Part shown: piece after piece, positions 6,034 through 6,508 of the stretch
Numbering within the stretch: position 1 is the first letter of the stretch
Layout of the letters: the number at the start of each line of letters is the position of its first letter
Assembly (NCBI GenBank): GCA_013817065.1
Contig: JACDDJ010000272.1
Location: forward strand, 1 to 6,508
From: Acidobacteriota bacterium
GTDB taxonomy: Bacteria > Acidobacteriota > Vicinamibacteria > Vicinamibacterales > 2-12-FULL-66-21
Reading direction: 5' to 3'
Length of the DNA: 6,508 bases
The notes under the pieces: generated by a model
What the model was told of the DNA's origin: nothing
Databases searched by the model: none
What the model saw: only the letters and a program-made list of their open reading frames with translations
Made by a program: the position numbers and the translations under genes

Positions 6034-6508
6034 GTCCCGAACCGCTACATGAAGGCGACTACACCGACCGGCAGGTCGAAGCCGCCCGCCGTGTGCTCGT
6101 CGATGTCGGTCAGGTGCTGGCTTCCTTCCGTGACGCAATGGGGGTCGTCGGAGGCTGGGTGCCGGACCTTCTCTTTCCTGCCGCGGATCCCAGGCACGTC
6201 GGAAGTATCGACGTCGATCTGGCGCTCGATGCCGTCAAGCTCGGCGACGGTCGGGCCGAGACAAACCGAAGGATACCTATGACCTCTGCTATTGTCTCGA
6301 CGAGTATCCGGACGCCATCGAGGTTGTGGCCGGGGCCTGGCGGTCGCGCCGTGCGGATCCACTCATTGCCGCGTCAATCGAAATTCTGAGGGAGAAATTC
6401 AACGCCGTCGATCACTATGGTCCGCAGCAGCTCGCCATCTTTCACGATTCGACTGATGATGCCGAACGCGCCATGCACGCGCGGCGCGCATTCGAGCTTG
6501 TCCAGAAG
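6030..6508 (+). pseudogene. AbiEii-like nucleotidyltransferase toxin with internal deletion, C-terminus beyond window
   Basis: The gene starts at ATG 6030 in an ATGA overlap with the antitoxin stop. Residues 1-77 keep the nucleotidyltransferase entry motif: VVGGWVPDLLF (Gly41, Gly42) and GSIDVDLAL (Asp61 and Asp63 as metal-binding residues). After LGDGRAE (codon 6258-6260) the frame runs into unrelated sequence and stops at 6387-6389. The true C-terminal part is in another frame, readable from 6254 as GRDKPKDTYDLCYCLDEYPD and open to the edge, with ILREKFNAVDHYGPQQLAIFHD and AMHARRAFELVQK. From memory of the family, about 100 residues are missing between the halves, removed by a deletion not divisible by three. 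Bases GGCCGAG at the joint fit both halves. The product would lack the rest of the catalytic domain and is probably inactive. AbiEii toxins cause growth arrest on phage infection. Confidence 0.7.

Noticed and set aside
6260..6389. The tail of the toxin frame after residue 77 as a real protein end
   Set aside because: The other frame over the same bases clearly encodes the family's C-terminal part, so this tail is out-of-frame reading.
1..6508. CRISPR array or complete insertion sequence
   Set aside because: No regularly spaced direct repeats and no transposase frame or terminal inverted repeats were seen.

Overview
The window is GC-rich bacterial DNA with SD-led, tightly packed genes and a CCA-encoding tRNA fragment. 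I cannot place the lineage from the sequence. It falls into two parts: housekeeping-type genes (about 1-1060), and an accessory island that starts at a tRNA-Ser 3' fragment (about 1061-1107) and runs to the right edge.

Left part: the start of a secreted endonuclease/exonuclease/phosphatase-family protein (minus strand, running off the left edge) lies head-to-head with a complete histidine phosphatase (401-1060). The tRNA-Ser 3' end follows directly. Just beyond it, on the minus strand, is a short peptide resembling the end of a tyrosine recombinase. Bases 1108-1527 hold no convincing gene but contain a perfect 9-bp stem-loop and a longer imperfect hairpin.

Right part, all on the plus strand: (1) a HEPN-like gene keeping R-x4-H but broken by an internal deletion; (2) hsdM of a type I restriction-modification system, with a 1-nt frameshift near 3240 and a changed SAM-binding motif; (3) hsdS, whose first codons are displaced by a 1-nt deletion near 3637, so that the hsdM tail and hsdS now read as one frame; (4) an intact AbiEi-type antitoxin/regulator with a PD-(D/E)XK-like N-terminus, preceded by repeated operator-like motifs; (5) its AbiEii-type nucleotidyltransferase toxin partner, starting in a 4-nt overlap but broken by an internal deletion and running off the right edge. 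No hsdR is in the window.

Intact, this would be a composite defence locus: type I modification and specificity genes flanked by a HEPN protein and an AbiE toxin-antitoxin pair. As given, four of the five genes carry frame lesions and only the antitoxin gene is clean. Either the island is decaying or the assembly has errors; reads over each lesion would decide.
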